A DNA stretch of 64,000 nucleotides from Zingiber officinale (taxonomy: Eukaryota; Streptophyta; Magnoliopsida; Zingiberales; Zingiberaceae): positions 6,373,474 through 6,437,473 of the forward strand of contig NC_056002.1 in NCBI RefSeq assembly GCF_018446385.1, given 5' to 3'. The position numbers were made by a program, and so were the translations under genes. Below are positions 9,975 through 22,307 of the stretch, piece by piece (the first letter of the stretch is position 1; the number at the start of each line of letters is the position of its first letter). The notes beneath the pieces are model-generated. The model did no database searches, was not told the DNA's origin, and saw nothing but the letters and a program-made list of their open reading frames with translations.

Positions 9975-11150
9975 TACACAAATACAATAACAACAATAAT
10001 TAAATTTTATTATTCTACTAAATAGGGTTGACCATATAAATTCTTTTATATGCTATATTTTTTATTATGTCCATCGTCTATACTTAAATAAATTTTATCT
10101 CATTTTATTATTACATATTATTTTAAATATGTATCTTAGAGTTTTTCTCAATAGATACAATTTCAACTTTTTCTCTAATATTTTTATTTCTTTTATGTTC
10201 ATCCTTGTATATTCACACATCTATCTTAACATCCTCATTTATGCAATTTTCACATTCTATTCATGTGCTTGAGTTATAGCTCAACATTCAGTTTCATATA
10301 ACATAATATGTCTATTATGGTTTTGTAAGACTTTTTACAATCATATAAAACATCTAACATTTTTCTCCATTTAAATCTTCTTGCTTATATTTTGTATAAG
10401 ATATCTCTCTCAATTTTTCTATCGTTTTGCAAAAATAATCTTAAATATTTAAAGTTGTCAGTTTAAGTCAACTCGTCATTTTCTATCTTAACAATTGCCC
10501 CATTACATTTAATATTGTTAAAAATAAATTTCATATATTTTGTGTTTATTCTACTAAGCCTAAAATTTTTCGCTTCTAATATTTCCTGCCAAGATTCTAG
10601 TTTAACATTTACTCTTTCACGTATTTCATCTACCAAAATAACTAAAACAATATCATTTACAAACAATATGCATCACGATACTGTCTTAAATGTGTGCAGT
10701 GAGTTCGTCCATAATTAGTATAAAAGGATAGAGACTTAAAGTTAATGTAACTCTATCTTTATTAGAAATATTTTAATTGCTCCACCTGAAATTTTTTACT
10801 CTGGTTGTTACATATTTATACATATTCTTAATTAATTCAATATATATTACGCCAACCTCTCTTTTTCTAGAATTCTCTAAATAATTTCTTTTCAAAACTT
10901 TATAATAATTTTTTAAAATCAATAAATATCATAGGCAAATCTTATTTTTCTTCTCAATATTTTTCAATTAGTTATCTAAAAAAATATATAACTTCTATCA
11001 TCGACTTTTCAAGCATAAACACAAATTAATTTTTGTCACCATGATCTTATTCCTTAATTTTTTTTATTTTTTTTTTAAAAAAAATTATAATATGACTCAT
11101 TAATTTAAAACTCTTATAATTTATATAATTTTTTATATCTCTCTTGTTCT
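9975..11150 (-). mobile_element. Degenerate LINE, RTE-type reverse transcriptase
   Basis: Read on the minus strand with frameshifts, it gives the blocks of a plant non-LTR reverse transcriptase in order. First comes 'MIFIDFKK' (about 10900), then 'VIYIELIKNMY' (about 10830) and 'LSLYPFILIMDELTAHI' (about 10720). Next are 'FVNDIVLV' (about 10660, the catalytic FADD-type box with its first D changed), 'LSRINTKYMKF' and 'LKYLRLF'. The last is a degraded C-terminal Cys/His-like tail. The 3' end near 9975 is rich in 'gttgttattgtatttg'. Many stops and frameshifts make it non-functional. It lies just downstream of the WASHC1-like gene. Confidence 0.8.
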
Positions 11151-11557
11151 TATATAAGGGAACTAGTATTAAAATAATCACAAATACATCACTAAAATAA
11201 TCACAAATACATCACTAAAATAATTGAGCATTTTTTTTTTATATATTTTCATGGGATATAGAAAACAGTATATTTCAGACAGAGAGGTCATCAAAAACAT
11301 TTAAATAGAAAGACATATACATTAACAAGTGATAGCTAAATCACACAAATAATTGATGTTAGCAAGTGTTTCCAAACACGGGCTGAAATTGAATTGGTAA
11401 ATCTTTTCATTCTTGATTTAACCATCTGACCTTGACTGAGCATCTGGTAAATTCTTCAACTTTCTCTGAAATGATTTGGGACTACTAATTTAAAAGAGAG
11501 AATTATTATTTATATGGACCAGGTGTATTGCTTTCACAAATGTACTCGAGCCCGTAA

Positions 11558-14500
11558 CTAAAATAATTTAGAAACAGTAAGTAGCCTTGCAATATCCTCC
11601 CCTGCTCCAAGGTCCGAGTCATTGTTCTTGGGAGAGAATTTACAAAATAGGTTTGATGTAATTAACATTTGAGCTGCCTTATTGTCAATTGAAGAGTTGC
11701 ACAAGAACTGAAATGGCCAAACTATCTGATATTCCCACGGGATCATGGATTGAATCAAATGGGAGTCACGCCAGAGTCAGAGAGAGACTACATAGTCATA
11801 ATAATATTGATCATTAGATTTTTCTCAGACAACATTATTCTGCACAAATACATAGAAACATTGCACATCATGAGATGATCATAAAGTTAGAAAAATCTTA
11901 CCGTGAAGCTCTTCAGCAGGCTCGGTGGCACTGGTGGGAGTTCATCCTTTTTGTTCTCTAGCTTGGAGATAGACGTTAAGTTAAAGCTGTCAACAAGAAG
12001 TCATGTCACCAATTCGATTAGGAAGCGTGGACAATTTGAGAATAAGGATGTAGATTGTTCTAGATCAAAGTGAAAGTAAAAAAACCGCATTTCACAATAT
12101 TGCACATGTAGCTACCAAGTCATCCACTAGAGATCACTAAGTCCCAGAAACTGCAGAACAATCAATTAGTTGCACAAACTGGGGAGCATGTGAATCACAG
12201 AAGATTACACGGGCGGATATAGTAAATAAGATAGTGAATCAAAACAAGTTAGAAAGTTCAAGCAGCTAGACCCAACTAAATCTTGTAGTTGGTCGTTTCA
12301 ATACAATCATAGATGATGTTAGTAAATGAATCCAACGACTAGCGAAAAGATGCCTAGTACTATTTTACCAGTAATTATTTCCAAATTGCTGACTACAGTT
12401 ATACTAGCAATCTATGCAATCACAAATAATAGATGCACAATGCAGAATAGCAACATTCCTTTCAGCTTGATTATAAACTTAGGGCACAACCATGAGATTG
12501 GCAGACTAAACATGACTACTGGAAGATATATCTGGAAATAATATCTGAATGTGATTCTTTCTAACTAACAAGCCATTTAAATTTGAATAACTGACTTAAA
12601 TGTGCAACCAAAGGTTACCAACTATTAGACAAGAACAGTTATCCAATCAATCAATAGCATCAGAAATTAGACAAAAGTGCATATTTTTCATATCTTAGAA
12701 TATTGGGACTCCAGAAATTTCAGCTTCTTGTTCTGCAAGATTGAAGCATTAGAAAAGGGATGTATTGCACCTTCCCTATCTCAATTAAAATTCTACATTT
12801 GAATAGCTATATTTTCGAGAGTATATTTTTCACTTCATGGCGCGATTTGAATTATACTAGCAAATACTTAAAAAGGAATATTCCGTGTCTTGTACATTAA
12901 TCTCAAGAAGCTTAAAGATTTATCTATGCAACAAAAAGATAGATGGCAAAGTTATTAACAACTGCATGTGCATATAATCTAGCAAAGTAGGTAACTTTTA
13001 TGTATCTTGCTCAACTTCCAGAGCACAAGTATGCGCACATGACTCGTGCACATGGTAAGCACTAATATGCCATTGTCACAGAAGTAAATAAAAAACAGCA
13101 TCAAGTAAATAAAAATTACAGAATATTCATATGAACTCACGCAGAAGGACATCTAACAATTATATAAACAAACACCAGTCACCTGCCATTGGAAAGATTT
13201 GGTGATTCTAGAATCTTCTCCAAGTACATGTTTTCTTTTAGACAGTCAAACTTGGAAGCCGCCTAGAATTTAAATAAAATAGTAAAAAAAATCCACAACT
13301 ACATCAAATTCTATTTGGAAATGCAATATAGCAAGCTAGCAAATGACAAATACAAGTTTAAAAATTCAAAGAGATATACAGAAATTGATGGAAGAGCAGA
13401 AGAATGCACTTGCAAATTTTTCTAATAACGAAGTGGTTCCACAGCAAAACTCTAGTTTTTAAGATTCTATGTCTAACTCTTCATACCCATTCGAGATGTG
13501 ACACTCTCACACTGCCACTCTGAGTTTACACACTGACACCCAGATTGATCATATAGAAAAAATTTGGAAAAAAAAGTCCAGTACCTAAATTTGTACCTAT
13601 GTAACAACCAATCTATTGAGCTTTACTCTTGCAAATATAAGAGAAAGCAATTTAAAAATCAATTAGCACAATAATTAAAGAAGTTTCACCAGACTTGATT
13701 ATTCATGTTCCATGATGGAAAGGCTAAAAATGATATCCGGCAAATGTTCAGATGCTTCCCACAAGGAATCCTTTTTGCAAAAGATGTCTCCCAGTAATCA
13801 TCTCAAGGAGATTAGTGAATTAGATGGCTTAGCATACCTATTCTTCATTCTGAATAACTTTGGTCCACAAAGATAATACAGAGGTGAAAAAAAACTAAAG
13901 AGTTTTGCACTATCAAAGGTACTAGATTAGAAAAAATTGATGAATCAATGCTGGCTAATTGACACTACAATAGAAATAATAACTAAAGGTAATTCCGATA
14001 ACCTAAGAGAAATAAGAGGTATTGTTCATCAACTCAAATTGAAGAAACACAATACAGAGGGTGACATAAGGATAACTGAGACCAGAGAAGGGTTAGCAGT
14101 AGGCAATGAATGGTAAATTTTTTATTATTTTAATTAGGATCTGATAAAAAATTAAAATTGTGGCCTCATGACCCCAAAATCATGGACCTAGGATATAATT
14201 TTAGTGTGTAAAAATAGAAGTGTGATGGTCAAGAGATTTAGATATTTACAATAAAACAAATGTTTCACCTAAAATGCTTACAGTAAAGTACCAATTTTCA
14301 TCTTCTATAATCTCCAAAAAGATGATTAAAGAATAGGTCATCATGTGTACTCAGGAAAGAGTTCCAGAAGCCATTTATTTTGCTGTGAGATAAGTTGGCG
14401 TATACTTGTCTCATATGATTTGCTCCAAGCAAAAAAATTCAAAAGTTTCAGTTTGCCAAGTTTGCAAGTTTCTTATGTCACTCTTATGATATGCAATTTG

Positions 14501-16304
14501 ATTTTGTCAATTATCATCTGGTGAGAAGGGAACATAGTATAACGACACACTTTATCTAATACGATCAGAAGCTGAAAGGAAAATTTTAAATACGTACAAA
14601 AAAAAATATATCAATTTCTTTGCCTACCTTTGTATCTTGCTTGTTATAGGTATGCCCCGTATCTTCTTCAGAAAAAAATTCAAAAAGTTCAAGTGTTCCA
14701 TCTCTACCAAATTCCTGCAAAATTTAGGGTTACATTAATTTCCATTGATTATGTGAGTAATAGACAACAGAATTATAGATTGATCCAGACAGATAACTTA
14801 CCCTATTCAACCCTCCATTCACTAGCAAATTTGTGACTGAGGAGCCCTCATCAGCATCTTCATTATGATATGAAAATAAAGGACGGAAATCCATTTCTTG
14901 AAATGAGCTGGATGGGTATCGGGATGGAGATTTGATTGTCAATTGTTGCTCTGAATAAGAAAAGGCATCTATCTGAGCCTATTAAAAACAATTTTAGACT
15001 TTCAATGTTTGTTCTGGTTGTGCTAACACATGTATCTAAGCATATGAAAATTGTTATTATTACAAACATCTAAATTGCTGTGTTGTTCTTTGTCAATATG
15101 AAATATTATGTTATGGTAACAAGAATATATATAAAAAAATGGAATATCAAACAATAAATTGATAGATCAATTTTGGGTCAATGAAGAAAAGTAATCCACA
15201 AAAACATACACAGATAATCAGTGGCTATAATCTAAGTCTGTTTGATTGAAACAGTATTCAACTTCTCTTTAAGGAAGTGGTGAAAGCTACATTCAAAAAA
15301 ACAAAGAGTTTTGAAGGTCTGAGAGAGTTTAATGTACGATATTAGTATATGAACTTCATTGCTTTATCATACCCATATAATTAACTACACATTCAGCAGC
15401 AGCATTACTAACTGTCCTTTCTTGAAAAGGCTACTTAAAAGCATTCGTGCAACTAGTATCACAAAAATTAGCAGGCAACAAGATATTAGCACTGACACCA
15501 ACAACACTGTCATAGAAAGAGAAATCATACAAAGATCTTTCAATACTGTTACGATCACTCACGACAAGGTTCCTCTTAAGATGATTGATGACAAAGGAAT
15601 GGTTTCATGTTTATTTACGAAATAAAATTAGCTTATCCAGTCTAGTACTCTACGTTGCACTCTATTAGGATTTAGGAAACCGCAAGACTCGTCCCATGAT
15701 GTACAAAGTTACCTGAAGAAGTCAAAATACATTTTTAGTTATGATATAAAAAGACAAATCCGAAAAGAACGTGAGATTTGTAAATAATGGATTTTACTTT
15801 GGAGGTAGAGTGCATTGCAGCTTTCTTAGCAAATCGAACGCATAAATCAGCCGATCAACTTATTGGCACCATCTAATTTCTTTGGGTTTTCCACCAAACA
15901 CATTATATTCCCGAATGTTACAAACAAGACTTGGGGTAATTCTAATCCAAAATAGAACTTGCATAGCGCATTAATTTCCAGATGTGCAGATAGCGAGTGA
16001 GTGAAATATTTTTTTACTTTGGCCGATTGGATCCTCTTAGAGATTTCTGAAAGCTTTCCCCGCTCCTCAACTACCTGAGAAGCACAGAAATAAGGACATC
16101 ATGAACAAATCTGCAAATAGATGGCACTGCGAGGTCAGAAGGAAGAAAGAAAGAGAGGGGAGAGGGAACCCGTAGGGAGATGGTGTCGAAGATACGATCG
16201 GAAGTGCGTTGGAGGTCGAGAAGCGTTCCGACGAGCTGCCTGTAGCTCTCCACGACGTAGCTCTCGCGCTTCCGGTTCCCTTCCTCCTCCGACACCCGCA
16301 GCAT
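11558..16304 (-). CDS. WASHC1: WASH complex subunit 1-like protein, VCA not found
   Basis: A seven-exon model: 16304-16170, 16074-16018, 14978-14802, 14714-14628, 13262-13183, 11986-11902 and 11707-11558. All junctions are GT-AG and in phase, giving about 256 residues. Exons 1-3 read DLQRTSDRIFDTIS, then VVEERGKLSEISKRIQSAK, then AQIDAF and SPSRYPSSSFQEMDF. From memory of the animal protein, this lines up without gaps against the WAHD1 domain (LQxxSxxIFxxIS...AxAxI...KYP). WASHC1 activates Arp2/3 on endosomes within the WASH complex. A short proline stretch (DELPPVPPSLL) follows in exon 6. The C-terminal VCA segment that binds actin and Arp2/3 was not found: the model stops at half the animal length. 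The last exon is the least certain. A RTE LINE lies just downstream, so truncation or a distant missing exon are both possible. Confidence 0.62.
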
Positions 16305-16335
16305 CTCTCTCTCTCCCTCTCTCTCTCTCTTCCCC
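16303..16335 (-). repeat. GA/CT microsatellite in the WASHC1-like 5' leader
   Basis: A CT-rich tract (GA-rich on the coding strand) runs up to the chosen ATG at 16304-16302. Read through in frame it yields only a low-complexity 'REREGERE', so the ATG after it was chosen rather than the upstream one at 16382. GA tracts in plant leaders can bind BBR/BPC factors. That role here is not shown. Confidence 0.65.
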
Positions 16336-16418
16336 GGTTGGACCAAGAGAAATTGGAAATGGGCTGTAGAAGTCACGAACAAAAGAGGCCATTAATGGGC
16401 TGAGTTGTTTTTTGGAAA

Positions 16419-16574
16419 GAGCAATGATATGCACAAGGAAAAAAATTCAAGGAAAACCTCAACGATAGACATATAAAGTCATGGCCCACCATTTCACTTT
16501 TTGTGGGTCCCATCATTTTATGTGTTATTCTTGAGGTTTTCCTTGAATTTTTTTCTTTGTGCATATCATTTTTC
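16419..16574. mobile_element. Hairpin MITE, 156 bp, 9-bp target duplication
   Basis: Two long arms (about 16419-16470 and 16525-16574) are near-perfect reverse complements sharing 'aatgatatgcacaa' and 'ttcaaggaaaacctcaa'. The flanks carry the identical 9-mer TTTTGGAAA at 16410-16418 and 16575-16583. A 9-bp duplication with long terminal repeats is typical of Mutator-type elements. There is no coding capacity. It lies about 115 bp upstream of the WASHC1-like start codon. Confidence 0.8.
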
Positions 16575-16621
16575 TTTTGGAAACTATAGTGTAGCAAAGA
16601 GAGTAGAAAAGACCATTTGAG

Positions 16622-17004
16622 GAGGCAGGATCTCCTGGATCAATTTTTTTGATCTAGGAGATGTGTCACTTATATTTGTGGTCATGATCTGATTGTACAT
16701 AGTTACAATCTCTTCTTGGATTCATCGTCCCTATCAGGTTATAGTTTTTGTTCGGAACAGCGGTCGGAGGTCGCTCGGAGGACATCCTCGCTCGACGCCC
16801 AGTAACCTGACCACTTATCCACCACCGGAGGCCTTCGGGCGGCCTCCGGCCGCCCGTTCCAAACAAAAACTTTAACCTGGTGAGAACGGTGAACCCAAGA
16901 AGGAATCGCAATCATTTGCAGTTGGATCGCGACCGCGATCCGATATTAAATACAAATGGCACATCTCCTGTACCATAAAAAAGTGGTCCAGGAGATCTGT
17001 GCTC
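16622..17004. mobile_element. Foldback MITE, 383 bp, 9-bp target duplication
   Basis: The ends GAGGCAGGATCTCCTGGATC (left) and GAGCACAGATCTCCTGGACC (right, reverse complement) pair. The pairing continues inward through 'acatctcct' and again in the core ('gtttttgttcggaac' near 16746 against 'gttccaaacaaaaac' near 16856). The 9-mer CCATTTGAG is repeated at 16613-16621 and 17005-17013. The long arms and 9-bp duplication indicate a Mutator-type non-autonomous element. The GC-rich loop has no supported gene. Confidence 0.82.
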
Positions 17005-17013
17005 CCATTTGAG

Positions 17014-17969
17014 TAAGTTAAAATTTTCATCTCGGATATCCCCAAACTCGTAATTCATCAATCATTAGACATGTAGAATCTCTACCAGGTTTTTTTATTT
17101 CGTATATTTTTTTTATATTCTAACAGATAAAAATTATAATTAAAAAAATAGAATAATAATAATAATTTACTATAATTTCATAACCACAAAGCTTGCTTGA
17201 TAGCATCACATTCTACGACCCTGTCGAGCCCGTTGCAATATGTTAATTGTAGCCCTGTCATCTCCTTTGGGCTAGTAGCCCCATCTTATTGACATTCTAT
17301 TAATATCAATCATTCATGTCAGTCGAGGGGAGTTGAGGAGATATTTTATCCATAATAAGTCGGAGGACCATACTTATGTGGTTTCGGCGTAGAAACTTAG
17401 ATTGGTTTCATTTGTTCATTATAGTGATGATTGTTTATATCACTTACACCTTCACTAAGCTTGAGAGGTTACTCCATTAAGATTGTGTCAGATTGAGTGT
17501 GGTTAGATAGAAAAATATCTTTTATTATCATCGTTTATCGTTTGAAGTTCAACCTAGTAAATTTCTCTGACTTTTTTCGATGATTAATTGAAACATTTTT
17601 AATTGGGACGGAGGATGTCGACACAAGTTGAGCTTATTGCATCTCAACATCTTTTGTCACTAGCTCAAATCTATTTTAAAATTGGTTGATCTCTATTCAT
17701 AATTTATCAGAAAGACAATGCTTACTTATATATAAAATCACTTATCTGATAATCTTAAACTGTCGACTTAGTAGATAGTTGATTCCCAATTTATTCTGAG
17801 TTCTTTCGAGACGTCGCTAGTGGTTACACAAGCTGAGCTAATGTCGAATACTCGAGTGTCAGTCGCCTAGTGCTCCTAGTGTCGAGTCAATGAAAATGAT
17901 GTCGAAGGCTTGGGACGGACGTCAAACAAATCCTGAGTCTGAGTCCGAGTGGGTTGCGTGAGGAGCATC
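17014..17969. other. Probable old transposon sequence, no gene seen
   Basis: No reading frame with recognisable domains. The composition resembles the adjoining LTR ('gagtctgagtccgagt', 'gtcgagtcaatg'). It may be decayed LTR-element sequence, but nothing decisive is visible. Confidence 0.4.
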
Positions 17970-19102
17970 TGTAGGATCGAAACGAACGACTTTTAAAATC
18001 TTTTCAGAAATATGAGTATGCAGCGAAAAACTTAAAATACGAATTATAGAGAGAAAAAAGACACTTTTATTTTTGCTTGATTTGTAGTTCTGGGACTACT
18101 ATTCCAAGACTCATTATTTCTTGAACCATTTTAATTGGGCAATCCACTAATTTATCTCCCAAAGAACTTTTGGACAGAGAAGTCGAATACAGGAATAAAG
18201 AAAATTTAATACACTATCCTTTCTTATACAATAACAATAATATATAATTTAAATTGTTATACCAATACCAAAAAGTAGAGGATGAAGAAGAGTATCGTTG
18301 TTGAAGCAACATTTAGTATAGTTATTGTGTTTATGAAGAGTGGAGCACTTAGAAGAAGAATAGTAAATGATGATTTAAGCTACTCATCGAATCTTGCTTT
18401 TATATTGTATCCGGGGCACCTCGAATGATCTAGGGTGCCTCAAGTGAAACTCATCCAATTCGATGCAATCTCTTGTCTTGATAAATTTTCTGGTCCAGGG
18501 CGCATCCAGATAACCTAAGGTGCCTCCAGATAGTCTAGGACGCCTTTAGATAACTTAGGGCACTTTCAGATCACATAATGCGCCTCTCAATCTCCGAGGA
18601 TGATTTTTCACTCTAAGTTCTTGTAAAATATGTTAGTCAAAATAAAAAAATTACCTGGAGTTAGCACAAATATATATTTATGAATTAAACCATGTCTTAC
18701 CAAATGAGAATCTAATCTTGTTCTCAACTTAGATTTTTAAGTTGAATCTAATTGACACTCGTCCTCACTGGATCTTTCTTTTTTAATTGCTTACCTTACT
18801 TACCATTTGCATAATGACTATACTGACGTCTAATCTCCTGACCCAACAGGTCTTTCTGTCATATGTCTCATTTGGACTTCAACTAATTGTCTGATTTTGC
18901 TGACTCAATTTAACTTCCTATCAGATATTTGATCCTCTCTAATCTATCTGAGTTTCCTGTTAGTTAACTGGTCCTTTTGATCTAATTAGATTTCAGTTTG
19001 ATGTTTAGTCATCTAGACCTGTCAAGTTCTTCAAACATATTAGATCACAAGTAGATTTAGAACTTCTAACATCAAAATCTTCTAGTACTCTTTGCACCAA
19101 CA
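17970..19102 (+). mobile_element. Probable solo LTR, about 1.13 kb
   Basis: Starts TGTAGGATCGAAAC and ends GCACCAACA, the TGT...ACA ends usual for plant LTRs. The flanking 5-mers are GCATC (17965-17969) and ACATC (19103-19107), one mismatch apart. The inside holds a run of short repeats ('agggcgc/ggtgcc...tccagataacctaag', 18400-18600). No primer-binding site, polypurine tract or coding region follows. The ends are inferred by eye. Confidence 0.45.
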
Positions 19103-19107
19103 ACATC

Positions 19108-20121
19108 ATCCGAAGAATAAAGAAGTCAAATCTTACAGTGAGTCAGACCTTGTAAAATAGATTTATCCTCTCCGCCGACGTTAAAAGATTACTATTTTTC
19201 AAAATATAATGAGGAAATCATGAATACAATCTAACATAGATTGGCATAACAAATTAAACATATATCTAAATGCTATCACTCATATCTATCAAATAAAAAA
19301 TTACATGATCAAACGAAAGAGAAAGAAATAAGGGAGTGAAGAAAGAAATCTTTCTCTCTTCTCTGCTTCGATCTTTCTTTTCTGGTTTTGTACGAAGAAT
19401 TAATATTGCTTCTTCTGCATTTTTTCCGGGATCTAGCTTAGAAGTATCTTGCTCATGTATCACCACTACGTACGTGGATGAGAACATCCTCAGGCATGTG
19501 TCACGTATGCATGCAAAGCAACAACATGATGTGGTGGCATTCCAGAATTCATGCAAAGCAACCACCCGTTCAAAGCAACATGTGCAAGGTGGGTGATGTT
19601 CAAATGGCATACATGTCCAACATCCTTTGCAAAGCCCAATAGCATTGCAACGTGCACTACCAGCACATACATGCAGGTCAAAAGAGATGTCTAACAAATA
19701 TTGATTGATCGAGATGGACATATCATGTCCTGATCAGTCGGATGCATGCAACAGCCTTCGTATAATAAAAAAAATTAATTAAGTTTATTTATATTAACTA
19801 AGAAACGGAAGAGACTTATATGTCCGTTAAGAATTAATTTTTTTATTTTATTATAATAGATTTATCATTATGGGAAAGCGTTCACACAAAAATACATTTA
19901 GGGTTGTACAATTTGGACCCTAAATTCACACCTTCACTCTTAATGTTACTTTGTGAAATTAATAATCCATATTTTCATTCATATTTTTCTAGCACATATT
20001 ATCAAAATAAATAAAAAATAAAAAATTACATGTAAAAACTTCTTCTCTTAAGGATTTCTTTTAAAAGTTATTTTATATAAATAAATTATTTTCTACAAAA
20101 TAAATAGACCGTAGTTTGACT
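19108..20121. other. Intergenic sequence, no gene seen
   Basis: Minus-strand frames near 19266-19721 are open, but they have no recognisable domain and overlap short repeats ('atgcaaagcaac' three times between 19500 and 19580). I do not support a gene here. Confidence 0.5.
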
Positions 20122-20124
20122 TTA

Positions 20125-20991
20125 GGGTGCGTTTAGTTCGGGGTTATTCTTGATAACCTTAGTTATCCATCCAACGTTATCAACAAAAACCTTGTTTGGT
20201 TTAGGTATTCGATGATTCCCGAGTAATGTTCCATGCCCGACACGTCAGCAAAAGGGTCATGAAGCCCGGAATCGGAAAACCTCAGAAAACTAAGATTTTT
20301 CTTGATTCCGGGGTTAACGAATTTTTTTTACCAAAAATACCCTCCGATAAGAAAAAAGAGAAAAAAATGTAAAAAAAATATTAAAAAATGTTTTAAAAAA
20401 TTTAAAATTTTTAAAAATAAATAATTTTTTTAAAAAATATTTTTTAAAAAATATATAAATTTTAAAAATTAAAAAAAATTTAAATTTTAAAAAATTTTAA
20501 AAAAATTTTAAAAAAATTAAAATTTAAAAAAAATAAAAAATTTTAAATTTTTTTTAAAAATTAAAAATTTATAAAAATTTTAAAATTTTAAAATAAAATA
20601 AATAAATAAAAATTAAATTTTAAAAAATGTAAAAAAATATAAATATAAATAATATAAAAAATATAAAAACATTAAAAAAAACACATAAAAAGGTAAAAAA
20701 AATATACAAGAAAAAGAAAAGTAAAAAAAAAACATAAAAAAATAAATAATAATAATAATAGTATTATTATTATTATTATTATGTATAGTTGATTTTGTAA
20801 TTGAGGATAATACGGTAAAATATGAAACTAAGGTATTCATTAAACCCTTCAAACAAACAAGTTTTTGTTGCATTACCTAGTTTGAACCAAACAACATTTG
20901 ATTATGCTTTATTCCCCATAACCTTGGTTATGTGATTACCTGGTAATCACATGACCAAGGTTATACATAATAACTTGAACCAAACGTACCC
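20125..20991. mobile_element. PIF/Harbinger-like TIR element, 867 bp
   Basis: The left end GGGTGCGTTTAGTTCGGGG pairs with the right end, whose reverse complement reads GGGTACGTTTGGTTCAAG. TTA flanks both sides (20122-20124 and 20992-20994), the 3-bp target duplication typical of PIF/Harbinger. The middle (about 20340-20770) is almost pure A and T with many 'aaaattttaaa' blocks and a (TAT)n/(ATT)n tract at about 20745-20782. There is no transposase, so it is a non-autonomous element. Confidence 0.8.
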
Positions 20992-20994
20992 TTA

Positions 20995-22307
20995 ATATAA
21001 TGAAATGAATGAGTGACGAAGAGAAAAAGGTTTACCAAAGTACATATATAAAGTATGATTACTCATATATTTTAACATTTATTTTCATCATTTATAATAG
21101 TTGTTTTTTTTTTTTTTTTTGTACTTTAGTCTTCTCTTTCCTTGATAGTTATTCCTCTTAGGATTGATATATCATTTAACTCTATTATTCTCAAGTAATA
21201 ATTTGCTTGAGATATTAACCTAAGTTTTTTTTAATAAATGTTATGCTAATTCCAAAGAAAGGCCATAGCATGAAAGATGCATACAAATATCAGCATTCAA
21301 ATCAACATGTAGCATATAGCATAGAGGATAACGAATATATATATATATATATATTTTAAAAAGTAAATTATAAAAGCTAAATTAATTTAAGAAAACTTGT
21401 AGAATTAGCGGAGCATTAATTTTTTGAATGTCTATTTGGTGATGAATATTGAATGATGGCTGCACTGGGTTTCAAATTCTCTAGCTTCATACCGAGCCAT
21501 CCCACCGTCAGGCTCGTATGAATTGCACACGTAGATAGAAGATACCCTTGGCATTTAAATATCACTCAAAGTAAAACATGTTTTACAGTTGAGCAAATGA
21601 TCCTTACAAAGCTAGATGTTTAATCACCTGCAGCAGGTTTTTGTACCAATTCTATATACATAAACATTACTACCCTTCTCGGCTAGCAATTGTTTCGGGC
21701 TATTCTTGGCTCTCAGGTTACATCCCGATTGGTTCTGCAAGAGAAGCATCGCTGCGTGAATGATCAAAATTTCGCATAGGAACAGAAAAGGATAAATTAT
21801 CCTTTTGTAAGAGTTGGGTCTTGTGAAACGAAACGAAAATGCAACAGCGTGAACTAGTTCAAGGCCTGTGTAAACCCTATACCCTAAACACAAATGTAAG
21901 AGCAACCAATGAGAATGCATGACACACATCCAAAAGTACCACGTTGGCATCCCTCGAAAAGAAGTGAAAAACATAAGAGATTACAATACTTTGGCATCTT
22001 GCAAAACGCCAAATAACGAGGACACACCAGGCTATACAAACAAATAAGGCATATTGTCCCCCCAAAATAACAGGTCATGGAGTTAGCAAACAATAAACCC
22101 AAGCATCACTGGCAAAAGCTAACCATAGATAAAGTCAGCTGCAAATAGAGCTCATTCAGTAGGCAGCTCCCTAACATTGAAGCAAGGTCGTCTGGTGCTG
22201 GGTTCAGTCTAAAAGGAAACAAAGTAGATAAGGAGGGAAATTTACCATGGACGAAGTAGCCTGATGCAGAATCTCTTCTAGATACTTTACGACCTTGTAT
22301 TTCGTTG
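20995..22307 (-). other. MAP70 3' flank and presumed 3' UTR
   Basis: Sequence downstream of the MAP70 stop codon at 22310-22308. It includes poly-T (21103-21120) and an AT dinucleotide run (about 21332-21355). A spliced minus-strand continuation is conceivable near 21620-21740 (acceptor 'ttctcttgcag'), possibly within the 3' UTR. No independent gene is supported. Confidence 0.45.

Noticed and set aside
10463-10666. 67-codon minus-strand frame with an RT-like sequence as a gene
   Set aside because: It is one fragment of a frameshifted LINE; the flanking RT blocks are in other frames.
15798-15824. A 27-bp in-phase microexon (KAAMHSTSK) in the WASHC1-like gene
   Set aside because: Joining 16018 directly to 14978 gives an ungapped match to the WASH domain; inserting these nine residues breaks it.
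16302-16382. Upstream in-frame ATG of the WASHC1-like gene at 16382
   Set aside because: The added residues are a translated GA microsatellite; the ATG at 16304 starts the conserved part.
19266-19721. 151-codon minus-strand frame
   Set aside because: No recognisable domain, repeated 12-mers inside, overlapping open frames on both strands, no splice context.
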